Positions 12,244 through 23,100 of a stretch of 64,000 nucleotides of DNA are shown here, one piece after another. Every line of letters starts with the position of its first letter. The first letter of the stretch is position 1. The DNA is from Irpex lacteus (Eukaryota > Basidiomycota > Agaricomycetes > Polyporales > Irpicaceae): positions 62,001 to 126,000 of the forward strand of contig MQVO02000027.1 of NCBI GenBank assembly GCA_001986395.2. The letters are read 5' to 3'. Both the position numbers and the translations under genes were made by a program. The notes beneath the pieces were generated by a model. That model did not search any database. It worked only from the letters and a program-made list of their open reading frames with translations, and was not told the origin of the DNA.

Positions 12244-12698
12244 ATGCTGGGCAAACTCGTCCATATAGGCTTCGATGCCCTCCTCATCAGCGCGTTCCTT
12301 GCAGGTGTCAAGCGCAACACTGGTCTAACGTATGTATCGTTGTGTTGGGTATTGGTCTCCGCTGACTTTACTTTTCTTCAGACCAAAGCTGTCTGAAGTA
12401 CCAAACAAGGATGTACGACGTGAGTGACATATCCTAGCATGATCTCAACCCCACTCTTACTATGGCCCCGTGTTTAGAACTGCTAAGCTCGTACCTTGAA
12501 TTTGGTGAGATGATATGTATGTTCGCTTTTCGATGCCATGAAGGCTAATATCCGCTGCTTAGGCGAATACATATTTGACTTTGCTGTGTCGTCTTCGGCG
12601 TGAGTGCCACACTGCTCGTACTTGAGCCATTCGTATGGCATTACGTATTGACATACTCTCATATACAGCGGTCTGCGTCCTTCGAACGTAAACACTAA
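12244..12698 (+). CDS. DUF1748 family micro-protein
   Basis: A very small fungal protein beginning MLGKLVHIGFDALLISAFLA, the hallmark start of the DUF1748 family, whose members are about 70-80 aa. Five exons are joined by canonical introns (GTATGT, then three GTGAG donors). The family motifs continue as NKDVRQLLSSYLEFGEYIFD. The C-terminus is uncertain. One frame of the last exon gives SASFERKH and a stop at 12696-12698, matching the usual S-x-x-F-x-R ending, but it is out of phase with the preceding donor by one base. The in-phase frame instead runs on to 12840. A lost base or a different donor would reconcile this. Function is not established by the sequence; the hydrophobic N-terminus suggests a membrane protein. 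Confidence 0.75.
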
Positions 12699-13003
12699 AC
12701 AGAACATTCTCTACTACTGGATCCTAGAACGCCGTCTCCGCATCCATCCACACCTCCCACGTCTTTCTGCATTTCAGTTCATTAAACATCCTCATATCAC
12801 CTCTCTCGGCATTATGTATTTTTCGGGCTTGAAGATTTGAAACCCTCACTTGGCTTAATCCACTCTGTCACCTTCGCGCATTCATTGTGACCGTCGCTAT
12901 CTTACAGGGTCTTCCCACGGCTTTACAGCACTGATGGCATATAGCTAATCTCCGTGCTTGCATAGGCCGAACCCCGTGCAGCACTATCCGCAAGACTAAA
13001 CAT

Positions 13004-13526
13004 TCATCCCAAGAAGTTATACACGAAGAAGTGTAGTACAACGGACCCCAATGCAAAGTCTGCGAATGCTCTGTGGAAGTTCGGCGAGTTGAGTTTGGGG
13101 TGTATTCTTAGCGTCGAACACAAGACTCACCGCTCTGGAGAGACATCCTTGAATACCGTCCTGTTTTCTGGGTTCACTTGTGCACGAAGGGAGGCAGTCA
13201 ACACGAATTGCCCGACATTGCTTCCAAACCTGAGAATACGTTTAGCATACACAACGTCCTGTGCCCGCGCACATAACATACCCTGCTAGAAACGCATTGA
13301 AGGGGAAGTTTGTCACGAGGACACAATATATGAATTGGATGACGCCGGAGAGCATGAGAAACACGAGGAATGCGTCGATCAGCTTGAGTCGGGAGGAGGT
13401 GTTGTCGTTGTATGCCTTGAATAGTGTCTGGATGGCGTTGCTGGTCTCTGTGACCTGCTGCTGCGCTTGTTTGGTAGTGGTCGATGCGACAGCTGCAGGA
13501 GGCTTGGCGGGTGACTTAGCGGGCAT
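13004..13526 (-). CDS. OST2: Oligosaccharyltransferase subunit OST2/DAD1
   Basis: Small integral subunit of the ER oligosaccharyltransferase that transfers the glycan to nascent polypeptides (N-glycosylation). Exons 13526-13282, 13229-13131 and 13070-13004 join cleanly to about 136 aa. After a short Pro/Ala/Gln-rich cytosolic leader come the family signatures SSRLKLIDAFLVFLMLSG, NFPFNAFLAGFGS, GQFVLTASLR and the terminal FFVYNFLG, with three hydrophobic segments. Length and the C-terminal FVYNFLG match the family. It is transcribed away from the mitoribosomal gene at 13805 across a gap of about 280 bp, and converges with the DUF1748 gene. Confidence 0.95.
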
Positions 13527-13804
13527 GTCGGGTTTGTAAATGAGAGACCAAAGTTGAATGCGACGAATGTACGAGAGAGGCTCTGTCGGGGTCTGTGGTC
13601 GACGTGGAGGTCGTCACTTGCGGCTGCGAAACGCGCTGGCCAGGAATAGAAACCCATCAATATGCATAAACGCCCAAAAATCGGACAGAACGGTGGCAGG
13701 CGCCTACCGAGACTTTAGACCTCTGACCGACTCCTGCTTGTTCTCTCCTCCATTCACGCAAACAAGTCTGCTTTGTTTTGCTGAGGACACCGGGTCTCAC
13801 CAAG

Positions 13805-14980
13805 ATGTTTGGGTCTCGCTTTTGGCTGGGGCCACAAGGGCTTCGATACGCGCTGCGGAAGCCAGACGTGTAATTGCTCCGGCTCTCCGTGTGTCGGCGC
13901 AACGTATACAGTCGAGACAGGTGCACAACCGCCTCCCACCTCCATATCCTGTTGAAGAGGGTCTTGGCGACTTCTTGCCACCACAGGCATTGAAAGTCGT
14001 TGCGGAGGAGTACCAACATGGGTTGCTTGAGCGGTTGAATGAGGAGGTTGCTGGTGCGTTCGTGTGCACTACAAGGTATCCTATGTAGCCGATATTGAAC
14101 TCACCGCCCTGTTTTCGTCAACTAGGCACGCACTTGCGAAGCTTATCTGTTTTGCAAACGGTCATCCAGGCGTCTAAGGACCCCTCTCAAGTAGTCATAT
14201 ATAACTATGCCAGCGAAGCTCTCAATAATTCCTTCTTCCTGCACAGTCTGGTACGTCAACTGCAACCGCTGGCAGGGATGTTTAGAATCTCATTTCATTC
14301 TCACGTATCGTATGCTATAGCGTCCACTTCCGCCGGGTAAAACTTCTCATGAGGACGCCATTCTCCCTGACCTCGGTCAAGCTATCAACGCGGACTTTGG
14401 CAGTTTAGAGCAACTCAAGTCCACTTTCAGTGCAGCTGTGAATGGAATGCGCTCACAGGGATACGTGTGGTTGCTAGTTGACAAGACCGGTCATCTCGCA
14501 GTTTACCCAACGTTTGGCAATGGAACGCTGCTCGTTCGTTCATCCGATTTCTTGCCCACCAGGGCAAACGCGAAATACAGCACTTCTGTGGTTGGTGAAG
14601 AAGCGCAGTCTTCGTCTACGTCAAGCAACTATCGCGTCCATAACACGCCTCCCGCAACTTCCAGTCCTGCAAGCGGAGCTTCCCACCCACCGCCCCCGCT
14701 CAACCCACACAGCCAGACTCGATCGTACATGCCGGCGCCCGAATTCAAGACTGCTCCTATGCCTGGTGCCTCTACCACGGACGTCGCGACGGTCGGAGAT
14801 GTGCTTTACCCCTTGTTTTGCGTTTCTGTTCATGAGCACGCATGGATGAGCGCTGGGTACGGCGTCTGGGGGAAGGAGGAGTGGATAAAGAAGTTTTGGT
14901 CGGTGGTGGACTGGGAGCAGGCCAGCAACCTCTTCCTGCAGTACATTGCTAAGCGTTCTCCGAGGAGCTTAAGACGTTGA
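13805..14980 (+). CDS. SOD-fold mitochondrial small-ribosomal-subunit protein (mS42/mS43 type)
   Basis: Fe/Mn superoxide-dismutase-like protein. The N-terminus after the start region is Arg/Ala/Ser-rich (a mitochondrial presequence), followed by LPPPYPVEEGLGDFLPPQAL, NYASEALNNSFFLHSL and VSVHEHAWMSAGYGVWGKEE. The metal ligands of active SODs are largely missing: the HHxxHH helix reads YQHGLLERL, the NHSFFW site reads NNSFFL, and the Asp before WEH is lost, though a His remains in HEHAW. That fits the structural ribosomal paralogues Rsm26/Mrp1 rather than an enzyme. A Ser/Pro/Thr-rich insertion of about 80 residues precedes the last domain segment. Two introns (from 14053 and after FLHSL) are canonical. 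The start is uncertain: ATG 13805 is one base out of frame with the presequence unless a T is missing at 13808-13810. Confidence 0.8.
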
Positions 14981-15081
14981 AGGGATATTTTACACTTGTG
15001 TAGACGCATTAAAAGTAGACACACTAATACTTTGCTTACTTTCCGAGTGTGAGGTTAGGGTTAGAGTCTAGCGAGCAGTAA

Positions 15082-15094
15082 GAAGGTTCTGGAA
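15082..15094 (+). promoter_or_regulatory. Heat-shock element upstream of STI1
   Basis: The sequence GAAGGTTCTGGAA is three perfect alternating nGAAn units, the binding site of trimeric HSF1. It lies 106 nt upstream of the STI1 ATG, in the short spacer after the mitoribosomal gene. STI1 is a known HSF1 target in other fungi, so site and gene agree. Confidence 0.75.
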
Positions 15095-15199
15095 GGTAAG
15101 CGAGGTCGAGAGAACAGCGATCCCGCCGCCACTCTTAAACTCACCGCTCAGGTCAGTTCTTCAGTCAAACATCCCAGTTCACTCTCCGTTCTCGACATC

Positions 15200-17247
15200 A
15201 TGGCTGACGACCTCAAAAATCAAGGAAATAAAGCATTTGCTGCAAAGGATTACGATACCGCCATCGACCTCTTCACGAAGGCTATCGAGATCGACCCTAC
15301 CAATCATGTTTTGTTCTCGAACCGAAGTGCCGCAAAGGCAGGCAAGAAAGACTGGTCCGCCGCATTGGAAGATGCTGAGCAGGTACAGCTCGGAACGTCA
15401 TCGTCGTAGCAATCCAGTGTATTGACCTCCATCTTCGTAGTGCATTAAATTAAACCCAGGATGGGCCAAAGGTTACGCTCGCAAAGGTGCTGCATTGCAC
15501 GGCGCAAGGAGATACGACGAGGGTATCGCGGCCTACGAGCAGGGCATCAAGCTCGAAGACAGCCCCGCCTTGCAGAAGGGTCTCAAGGAGATTCAAGAGG
15601 CGAAAGGTATGTTCTTCCGCAGATGTCAGTATGCATATTCTGACTTGTACTGCAGCTTCGGACGACGCTTCCAGTGGCCTTGGGCTCGCGAAGCTCTTCA
15701 GCGATCCAGGCGTTATCGCCAAGCTCGCCTCCAACCCTCGCACTCAGAAGCACCTCGCCGACCCTGTGTTCCTGCAGAAACTGCAGCTTATCCAGCAGAA
15801 CCCTAGGCTCGCGGATGGCATGCTCTCTCAGGGAGATCCTCGCATGATCGACGTCCTCGGTGTTCTCATGGGTATCGACATCCAAGGGTTCTCAAGAGAC
15901 GAGGGCTCCGATGAACTACCACCCGGTCTTAAGAAGGCCGACGCGACACCACCGCCCCGAGCCAGCCCACACCTTCTGCATCTTCTTCGTCGCAACCACA
16001 AACACAATCAACGCCTTCTTCGTCCAAAGTCGAAGAAGCTGCTGATGTGGAGATGGAGGAAGCCGATGACGAGGACGCGAAGGCAAAGAAGGAGGCTGAA
16101 GCTGAGAAGGCCGAGGGTGCGAAAGCCTACAAGGCGAAGAACTTTGTAGATGCGGCTGCTCACTTCTCAAAGGCTTGGGAGATCTGGCCCAAGGATATCA
16201 CGTTCTTGACCAACCTCGGAGGTAAGCCTAATCTGGTCTGAATCACTCTTGCATAAGACTAACGAATATACCTATCTCAGCTGTCTACTTCGAGGAGGGA
16301 AAATATGACGAGTGTATTGAGACGTGTCAGAAGGCTATTGACGAGGGACGTGAGGTATGTTTCACGCTTGCCGTTCCTTATTTTACTCGTCCGCTCAAAC
16401 ATCCATGGCTACTCTTAGATACGCGCGGACTACAAGCTCATCGCGAAAGCTTACGGTCGTATCGGCACTGCATATGTGAAGAAGAATGACCTCCCGGAGG
16501 CTATCAAGTTTTACCAGAAGTCGCTCACCGAACATCGTACAGCCGACATTCTGAATAAGCTGCGCGAGGTCGAGAAACAGCAGGCTGAAGCAGCACGGCT
16601 TGCTTACATCGACCCGGAGAAAGCCACCGTAGCTCGTGAGGAGGGCAATGCCCTCTTCAAGGCGGGCGATTTCGTTGGTGCTGTCAAGGCTTACACCGAG
16701 GCTATCAAGCGCGATCCCAAAGACCCTCGAAGCTACAATAACCGTGCGAACGCTTACACCAAACTCGCTGCTTTGCCTGAGGCTCTGAAGGATGCCGAAG
16801 AGGCCATCAAGGTCGATCCCAAGTTCATCAAAGCCTACGTTCGTAAGGGACAGATCTTGTTCGGCATGCGAGACTACACCAAGGCTTTGGAGGTCGCGCA
16901 GGAGGCCACGGATGCCGACGAGGAGCATAAGCATGGCAAGGAGATCCAGGACCTCATCTCGAAGTGCCAGCAGGCATTATGGAGTCAACGGGAGGGTGAG
17001 ACAGAGGAGGAGACACTCCAACGGGCCATGCGGGATCCCGAGATTGCTGTACGTGATTTCGAGGATGCTTGTGAAGCGTATGATGTACTGACGACTCGTA
17101 CAGAAAATCATGGGCGACCCTATCATGCAGTCTATTCTCCAACAGGCACAGTCTAATCCCGCCGCGCTGCAGGACCACATGAAGAACCCGGCGGTGCGTC
17201 AAAACATCATGAAGCTCATCAACGCCGGCATTATCAAGACACGATAA
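15200..17247 (+). CDS. STI1: Hsp70/Hsp90 co-chaperone Sti1/Hop
   Basis: Cytosolic adaptor that passes clients from Hsp70 to Hsp90. Domains in order: TPR1 (GNKAFAAKDYDTAIDLFTKA), a DP1/STI1 motif (FSDPGVIAKLASNP, QGDPRMIDVLGVLMGID), an acidic/Lys linker, TPR2A (KAYKAKNFVDAAAHFSKAWE), TPR2B (EEGNALFKAGDFVGAVKAYT) and a C-terminal DP2/STI1 motif (KIMGDPIMQSILQQAQSNP) ending INAGIIKTR. Seven exons with canonical introns; about 580 aa, the family length. One frame lesion lies in the linker: at the CCCC run 15955-15958 a fifth C would give PPPPSQPTPSASSSS and reconnect to the TPR2A frame. Everything else is intact, so a sequence error is more likely than loss of this conserved gene. A heat-shock element lies upstream. 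Confidence 0.93.
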
Positions 17248-17446
17248 AATTCTCCTTTTTCTCTTTCTTTCATCTGGTTGAGCTTCAAGTGGAAGAGTCG
17301 TGACTTTGGTATCCAACATCAATTGCTTTGTATTATCACGCCGTCGCTAGTTTTTGCTATCGTATCAACATAATCCCTTGCTTCCCATCCCATACCGTGT
17401 ATTGAAACCCGCAAAAGGCTGAAAAAGCGATCAAGTAAAGCGATGA

Positions 17447-18865
17447 CTACGGTGAAGACCATGAATAGTTCTTCAGCCCTCCCAAATGTTCCTGGAACCT
17501 CTTTTCAGCGTTCCTCCGAGCGAGATCGTCAGTCGCAGTCCTCGTCTCCCTCCATATCCTGATGGTCTCATGAACCTCCGCCGGCTTGCTGAGCCCTACT
17601 ACGTTCGGGAGCTGAAGCTCTGTGGCCTCGCGATAAGCGAACCCGAGAGCAAGGTTGACTATACCACCTTCCCACCCCGCCTTCTCAGCCTCTCGAGTAG
17701 CTCCTTCCACAGCAGCGCGCAATTCAGGAGGAGCAGGATGCCAGACGGGTGGTGCAGGTGTAAGAAGACCCATGTTCAGAGGAGAAGCTGTGACAAGTTG
17801 AGATATCTCGGCTTCGTTGTGGAAATGAGGGACGAAGTCTTTGAAGGATTCGTTTTGCAGGTTGAGGTGCGAATAACTCATGACTACGTCGATGGACTTG
17901 GGGTTCACAGCATTGGCCAATAACGCTAGACGGAGCAGAGTAGGTAGGGGATAACCTGTTACGCGGGGCAATGAGCCTGGTTTCTTCGAAAACAAAAGGG
18001 AGTCAATACTTACCCGATAGCCCGACGTGCTTGATTAATCCTTCTTCCTTCAACTTCTTGAGTTCTGCAACGGCATTGAGGACTTTACGATCACCATCGC
18101 CCCAGACTTTCGCTCGCTGTTCAAGTGCAAGACCATACTCGCCAGCTTTGTCCGCGTTCAATGCAACCGAATGATCTCCAGTAGCTTGCGGCTGAACAGC
18201 GTCGCACACGAACTCGATGTCGTGAAGGTACACTACATCGAGGTAGGTGGTATTCAGTCTTGCCAAGCTGCGTTGAACACTCTTCCTTATCGTCTCCGGT
18301 GAGTAGTCGAAGTCTTCCTTAGTCGCGCCATATCGCCCACATTTTGTCAACTAATCGTCATGGGTTCTCAATACAAATCGTGAGAGCTGGTACACGATGC
18401 AATCTTACCAACTTGTACGACTCACGCGGGAACTCCGGCGCGAGAGTCTGTAAAGCTGTCCCGAGCACTATCTCAGAAGGACCGTAGTAGGCTGAGGTGT
18501 CAAATGCGTTGATACCGTATCTAAAGATGAAAGTTGGCCTCGCCACTTAGCCAGAACAACATTTAGTGCTTACCGCAGCGCGAGCCTTATGGTTCGAAGA
18601 GGAATCGTACTCGAAAGATGCTCAGCTGCATTGTACTGATGAGAGAATGCTGCAGCACCAAAGACAAGCTCTGGAAGCTGTAGAGACCGTTCAGGCCCTA
18701 CTTTGTCCTATCCACGATATGATGGTGAGCAGAATTCATCGATAATCCCATGTTTTGTCTTACGGGATAGACACCAGGAACAGGACTGTCCTCGTACTCA
18801 TCTGGAATAGTTGAAAGCGGAGGAAGCTCAAAGATGGGCTGCGGCGAGTTCAGTGGCGCGACCAT
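17447..18865 (-). CDS. Aldo/keto reductase, D-arabinose / L-galactose dehydrogenase type
   Basis: NAD(P)-dependent oxidoreductase of the AKR superfamily, closest in layout to fungal D-arabinose 1-dehydrogenase (Ara2) and L-galactose dehydrogenase. The active-site elements are visible: Asp and Tyr in NAFDTSAYYGPSE, Lys in LLTKCGRYG and His in VVYLHDIEFV; then GLIKHVGLSGYPL. The C-terminal cofactor region is in the last exon (ASPLNMGLLTP, VVGLSKPAEV). Five exons; the start ATG at 18865 precedes MVAPLNSPQPIFELPPLST. All splice joins are canonical and in frame. It converges on STI1 with about 200 bp between stops. The exact sugar substrate cannot be read from sequence; a role in D-erythroascorbate synthesis is possible. 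Confidence 0.85.
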
Positions 18866-19128
18866 TGGTAGTGGCAGTTGAGGTAGAAGGGATATATGGC
18901 TCAAACAGAGAGGAGGATATCTACTTATCCCATTCGCCGTAGTACAAGGTCACGGCGCTCGCGGACCGGCGTCATCGGTCACAATCGGCTCGCAATTGTC
19001 ACGCGTAGAGGAATTGTTGGCAGTAGCGACGAAATGCAGTGTATTGTATATTGTAGACAAGTAATGCGGCCGGACAGAGCGGAAGAGGACAGAGAGCGCG
19101 ACGTCGAGGCTATCCAACTATTGTTGGC

Positions 19129-19601
19129 TCACAACTTCTTACGATCCCAACTATAACGCCCATAAGCAAGGTTGTACAGGGGAACCAAGTTGCATAGAAA
19201 CTCACCCCTTCTCGAACGACTGGTTGACAGTAAGCAGCTTTGTGCCCTCGTTGGGCTTGATGTCGTTCCATGGCGTAGGGTTCTCCTTGGTCCAGACAAC
19301 TACGTAAAGTCAATAACCGAGTGTAAGGGCAAGGAGGTGTAACACACCGGTTGGGCCACGGGCCAGTCGGTACAGGTACCACGATGCGCCGATGACAACT
19401 CCGCCAACAACGGCGTAGCTGAAATAATAGCGAGTCAACGGATGCAAGCCACCAAGCTCTGCAGCGGAACTCACATAGGTGTAGCCTGTTGCAAAAACGA
19501 CCGTTAACTTTGCTCTACTAACGTGCATAAGCCCTGAAACTACCCACCTCAACGGCGAACCAGTTCTTCAAGAATCCTCGGCGAAGGTTAGGAGGGGCCA
19601 T
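19129..19601 (-). CDS. NDUFA4 (MLRQ)-like respiratory chain subunit
   Basis: An 83-aa protein split over five exons within 473 bp. It starts MAPPNLRRGFLKNWFAVE (19601-19548), has one membrane segment (AVVGGVVIGASWYLYRLA), then the family-diagnostic block WTKENPTPWNDIKPNEGTKL and ends GWDRKKL. This matches NDUFA4/COXFA4 in length and in the N-x-P-x-P-W-N motif. In animals the protein is now assigned to cytochrome c oxidase; in fungi it is usually annotated as a complex I MLRQ subunit, so the complex is left open here. It is expected in the inner mitochondrial membrane with a single pass. Confidence 0.88.
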
Positions 19602-20125
19602 AGCTGCGGTCTGCGGTGAACGAATGTGAATGGGTTGAAGAAGGTAGAATGCATCTCGCGACCCCTCGACGGTAGCCCCGCCGTTTTCCCACGGTTCCGT
19701 GACTGCACGAAGCGCGATCAAAACATGAAGTCGTCTGGCCCTCATCTGGATTCTAGACATAACATCGAGACCAAGCTCACTGCCAGTCCTCACTCAATAT
19801 TGCAACCAGAACCAGAACAATATTACACATATGAACAACTATAGCGATAGCACTGCATGTACAAGATAGTTTGAAAGCGAGTATGTATAGCAACCGTCTT
19901 GCCGACTGCTCTACAATGATTGCTATCCCTGAATCTCCCACCGCACGAAGCAGCTGAAACAAGGCACTGCGACATGCAAAACAGGAGCTGTACGGTCATT
20001 TTCGACATTGGTCCTTTTGGGGCCGTCGCTGCATTTCCGCCGCTGCACCTGCAAGTCGCTGGCAAAATAGGTCAGTTCAGTACCTCAACGGCTGCTCATA
20101 CAAGGTTGCTCATACGTGTAGTCAA
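19602..20125. other. Upstream region of the NDUFA4-like gene
   Basis: About 520 bp between the NDUFA4-like start and the nucleoporin stop, both minus strand. Short frames only; no further gene or clear motif seen. Confidence 0.4.
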
Positions 20126-23100
20126 TTATGAATGCTGATCTAGCCGCTGCACGCGTTTCATGCGATTGGAGATCTCCGATTTTAGCTCATTTTGCAATGT
20201 TTGTGTGCGTGAAGATGCATTTTCTTGCGAAGAAGCCGCAAGAAGCACTTGGTCGAAGAGGGTGTAGGGGAGCCATGTCGAAGACGGAGATCTCGGCTGT
20301 TCCAGCGAAAGCTTCGTTTCGTCCTATAACAGTAATCATCAGAACTGGCATGAGCAGAGGAGTATGAATGAGACGCACCTTTCGTAGCATGGACAAAGCA
20401 CATTCTATTGCAGAGTCAAGGATTTCATATCTCATGTATGTACGGATGAGGTATTCAGGATGCTGCTCCTGTGGGTCCTCGTCAGCGCTCATAACAATCG
20501 TCTCGAACCTACAGACACGTACTTCAAGCAATGAGATGAGCCATGGTGGGGACTGGGACGATCGATCGAAGCTTAATATCGTTTCGAGCGTTATTTTACT
20601 GTAGGAAAAGCTTGATTGCGACCCGTCGTGTCGTTCTAGAGCTTGCCGCAGATATCTCCAAGCACGATCCGTGGCCGTACCTGGCCAAGATGATACCTTG
20701 TCTGTGAGCAGCCAATCTGAGGAATCTTCGCTGCTACGATTGGGTGGATTTAGAACACACTCATGACTTACAGAAGATCACTCACAGGAGGGTATCAGGG
20801 TTCCTGGCTATTCGCAGGCACTGTATCGTAAGTTGTGCGAAGAGCTCACTCATATCGACATCCAAACTCTGTGCAGTAGCGAGTGCTAAGTCGAATTTGT
20901 TCGACTGCGCAAGTCTGCTGACGACCCCAGAGGATGAACGTAATAACTCTATACATAGGGGTTATGGCACAAGGCACACAGAAAGACTCGTTGGTTCTCA
21001 CCTATTGAAGCGAGGAGCTGAGGGTCCTTTTGCACTAGCTCCAATTGAGCAGCAAGGAGTGCATACTCGTACTGAATATCACGCAGCTCGACGACTTCTA
21101 CGTCCCTCGTTCCTTGCGAATACTTGTCTTCAGGTATGTGTTTGGACAATTTGCGTCGTTTCCGCGGCTATTTCGGCAGGTAAGTAGTGAACCTTGTTAT
21201 TAGCTTTGCATGCACGTACCTCATGGGTAGATTCCATCGTCACAGGAAGAACAACCCAAGAACTCTTTTGGTCTATGAGTGACAAAGCATTGATGCTTAC
21301 GGCATAGGCCTCAAGCTGCAGCTGTGCAAACCTTACGAAGTCCTCGGGCCTGCTATGCGCTAGGACCGCAAACTTTCGTGCTCGCTGGTACATAGTGGAC
21401 GCGGCTATTGGTCGAAGGTTAGCCTGACTGTACACGCATGGAATAGAACGTCAATACCGTTCCGGTAATCTCCTCTGGAAGTATACCAAGTATACAAAAT
21501 CTTCGAATAGAACGGTCTTATTTGCGGGTCGGCGTTCCGGGCCTTGAAAGAAAGTGTGGACTCGACTTCATCCACGACTCCCGCAAAGTTGTACGACATT
21601 AGGCGATCCACGGCATGTTCTTCGCACATCTTCTGGACTAATGCGCCCACGCAGTCTCTCTTCCTGTATACAGATTTAGTATATCGGAAGCAAGGGGTAC
21701 TATGGTACCCACAGTTTCTCATAGGGGGTTGCCATAAGTGCACCATATGCGTCGTCATAGAGGCCTAAATCAGTAAAGCCCTTGATCACGACTTGCCATA
21801 ATGTGCTGGTATTGACATCGATAGGGGCGCTCGAGATGGCATTCTGTGAGAACAAGACCTCATAGACTGTGACCGACGCGCCTCTGAATAGGGCCGCGGC
21901 GTGAAGGTAAAAGCCAAACTGCGAGTCAAACAGCTCCGCTCCAGGCAAGACAGCCGCGAGGGCTTCGCGGTCTTCCCGAGAGATGCTACTGTCAGGACCT
22001 ACGCCACCACGAGAATGTAATTAGAAGTCATCTACGATAGGAATGGCAGGCTCACCGAAACTACCAGCGAGGGTCTCCAGAGTTGCTGCAACATCCTCGT
22101 ACCGGCCTTCGTCCAGCCACACTCTGAGTAACACGTAGTTCATCGCTGGCGTACGAGGCAGCCATGACAGGACCTCTCTCGCTGCTTCTCGATAGCCTAG
22201 TGTACGAAGTCTTTCGCAAAACTGAATCTCCAGTACAGTAGTCTCCGCCGTTGATATAGACTGTAATAACCCTGTTGCTTCGAGGAGATGGTGGGCAGCT
22301 GCTGGTAGGCCGCTTCGCGTGCCGAATTGAGTGAGTAGCCGGTGCAATAGTGAGTATGATGGCTCGTGCTGGATTCTACCGGAGGTGACATTCATATTTC
22401 TCATCTTCGAGATAATATCTTCTTCGGTACCGATATCCGCCATTTGGGGAACAGCAGGACCAGCCGGCTGATGGGCCGTATAACGAAGGAGGGCAACCCC
22501 TCGGAAAACGGCGAAAACTTCGGCCAGTTGGGCAGAGTCCAATTGCGCAGCTATGTTCGGTATGAAGAAGAGGAGCATCACGAGAGCGAGAGCTAGGTCG
22601 TATCTTGCATCAACAGAAAATGTAGCGTAGCTTGCTGTCAATGCTGCACTGAGCTCTTCGTTAACTGCTGGCAAGAGCAATTCAACCTCCTCTTCTTCAC
22701 GCTTGACATCCTTATCGAATCCGCCAATAACGTCGAGCGCAGCACCGATTGCGGCGTCGAGATTTCCTATGCCCTGCAGTCGACCAACGAGCCAGCTTAT
22801 GAATCCCTCGTCAACCTGACTTCTGAGATCGAGCCGCGCGGCGGTATCTTGGATGATATCGGCGTAAGGAAAAGCAATCTCTTGTCCGACGATGTCCACG
22901 AGACGGGCTTCTGTTGCAAGCACTGTGCGGGGTCCGACCTTGGTCCGCAGCGTCCACACTATCTCGATAAGACTATAGTTAGGTTCGAGGGGCTCGTGCT
23001 GCGATGATGAGAGAGTTCGGTGTAGACGTAGAGCGAAATCTTCGGCGACCAATGAAGCGATGCGCTCTCTCTCCACAATTATCACTTCTCCTTTAGGTTC

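Noticed and set aside
15055..15064. TTAGGGTTAG, a telomere-like repeat
   Set aside because: Only one and a half units, internal between genes; chance or at most a factor site.
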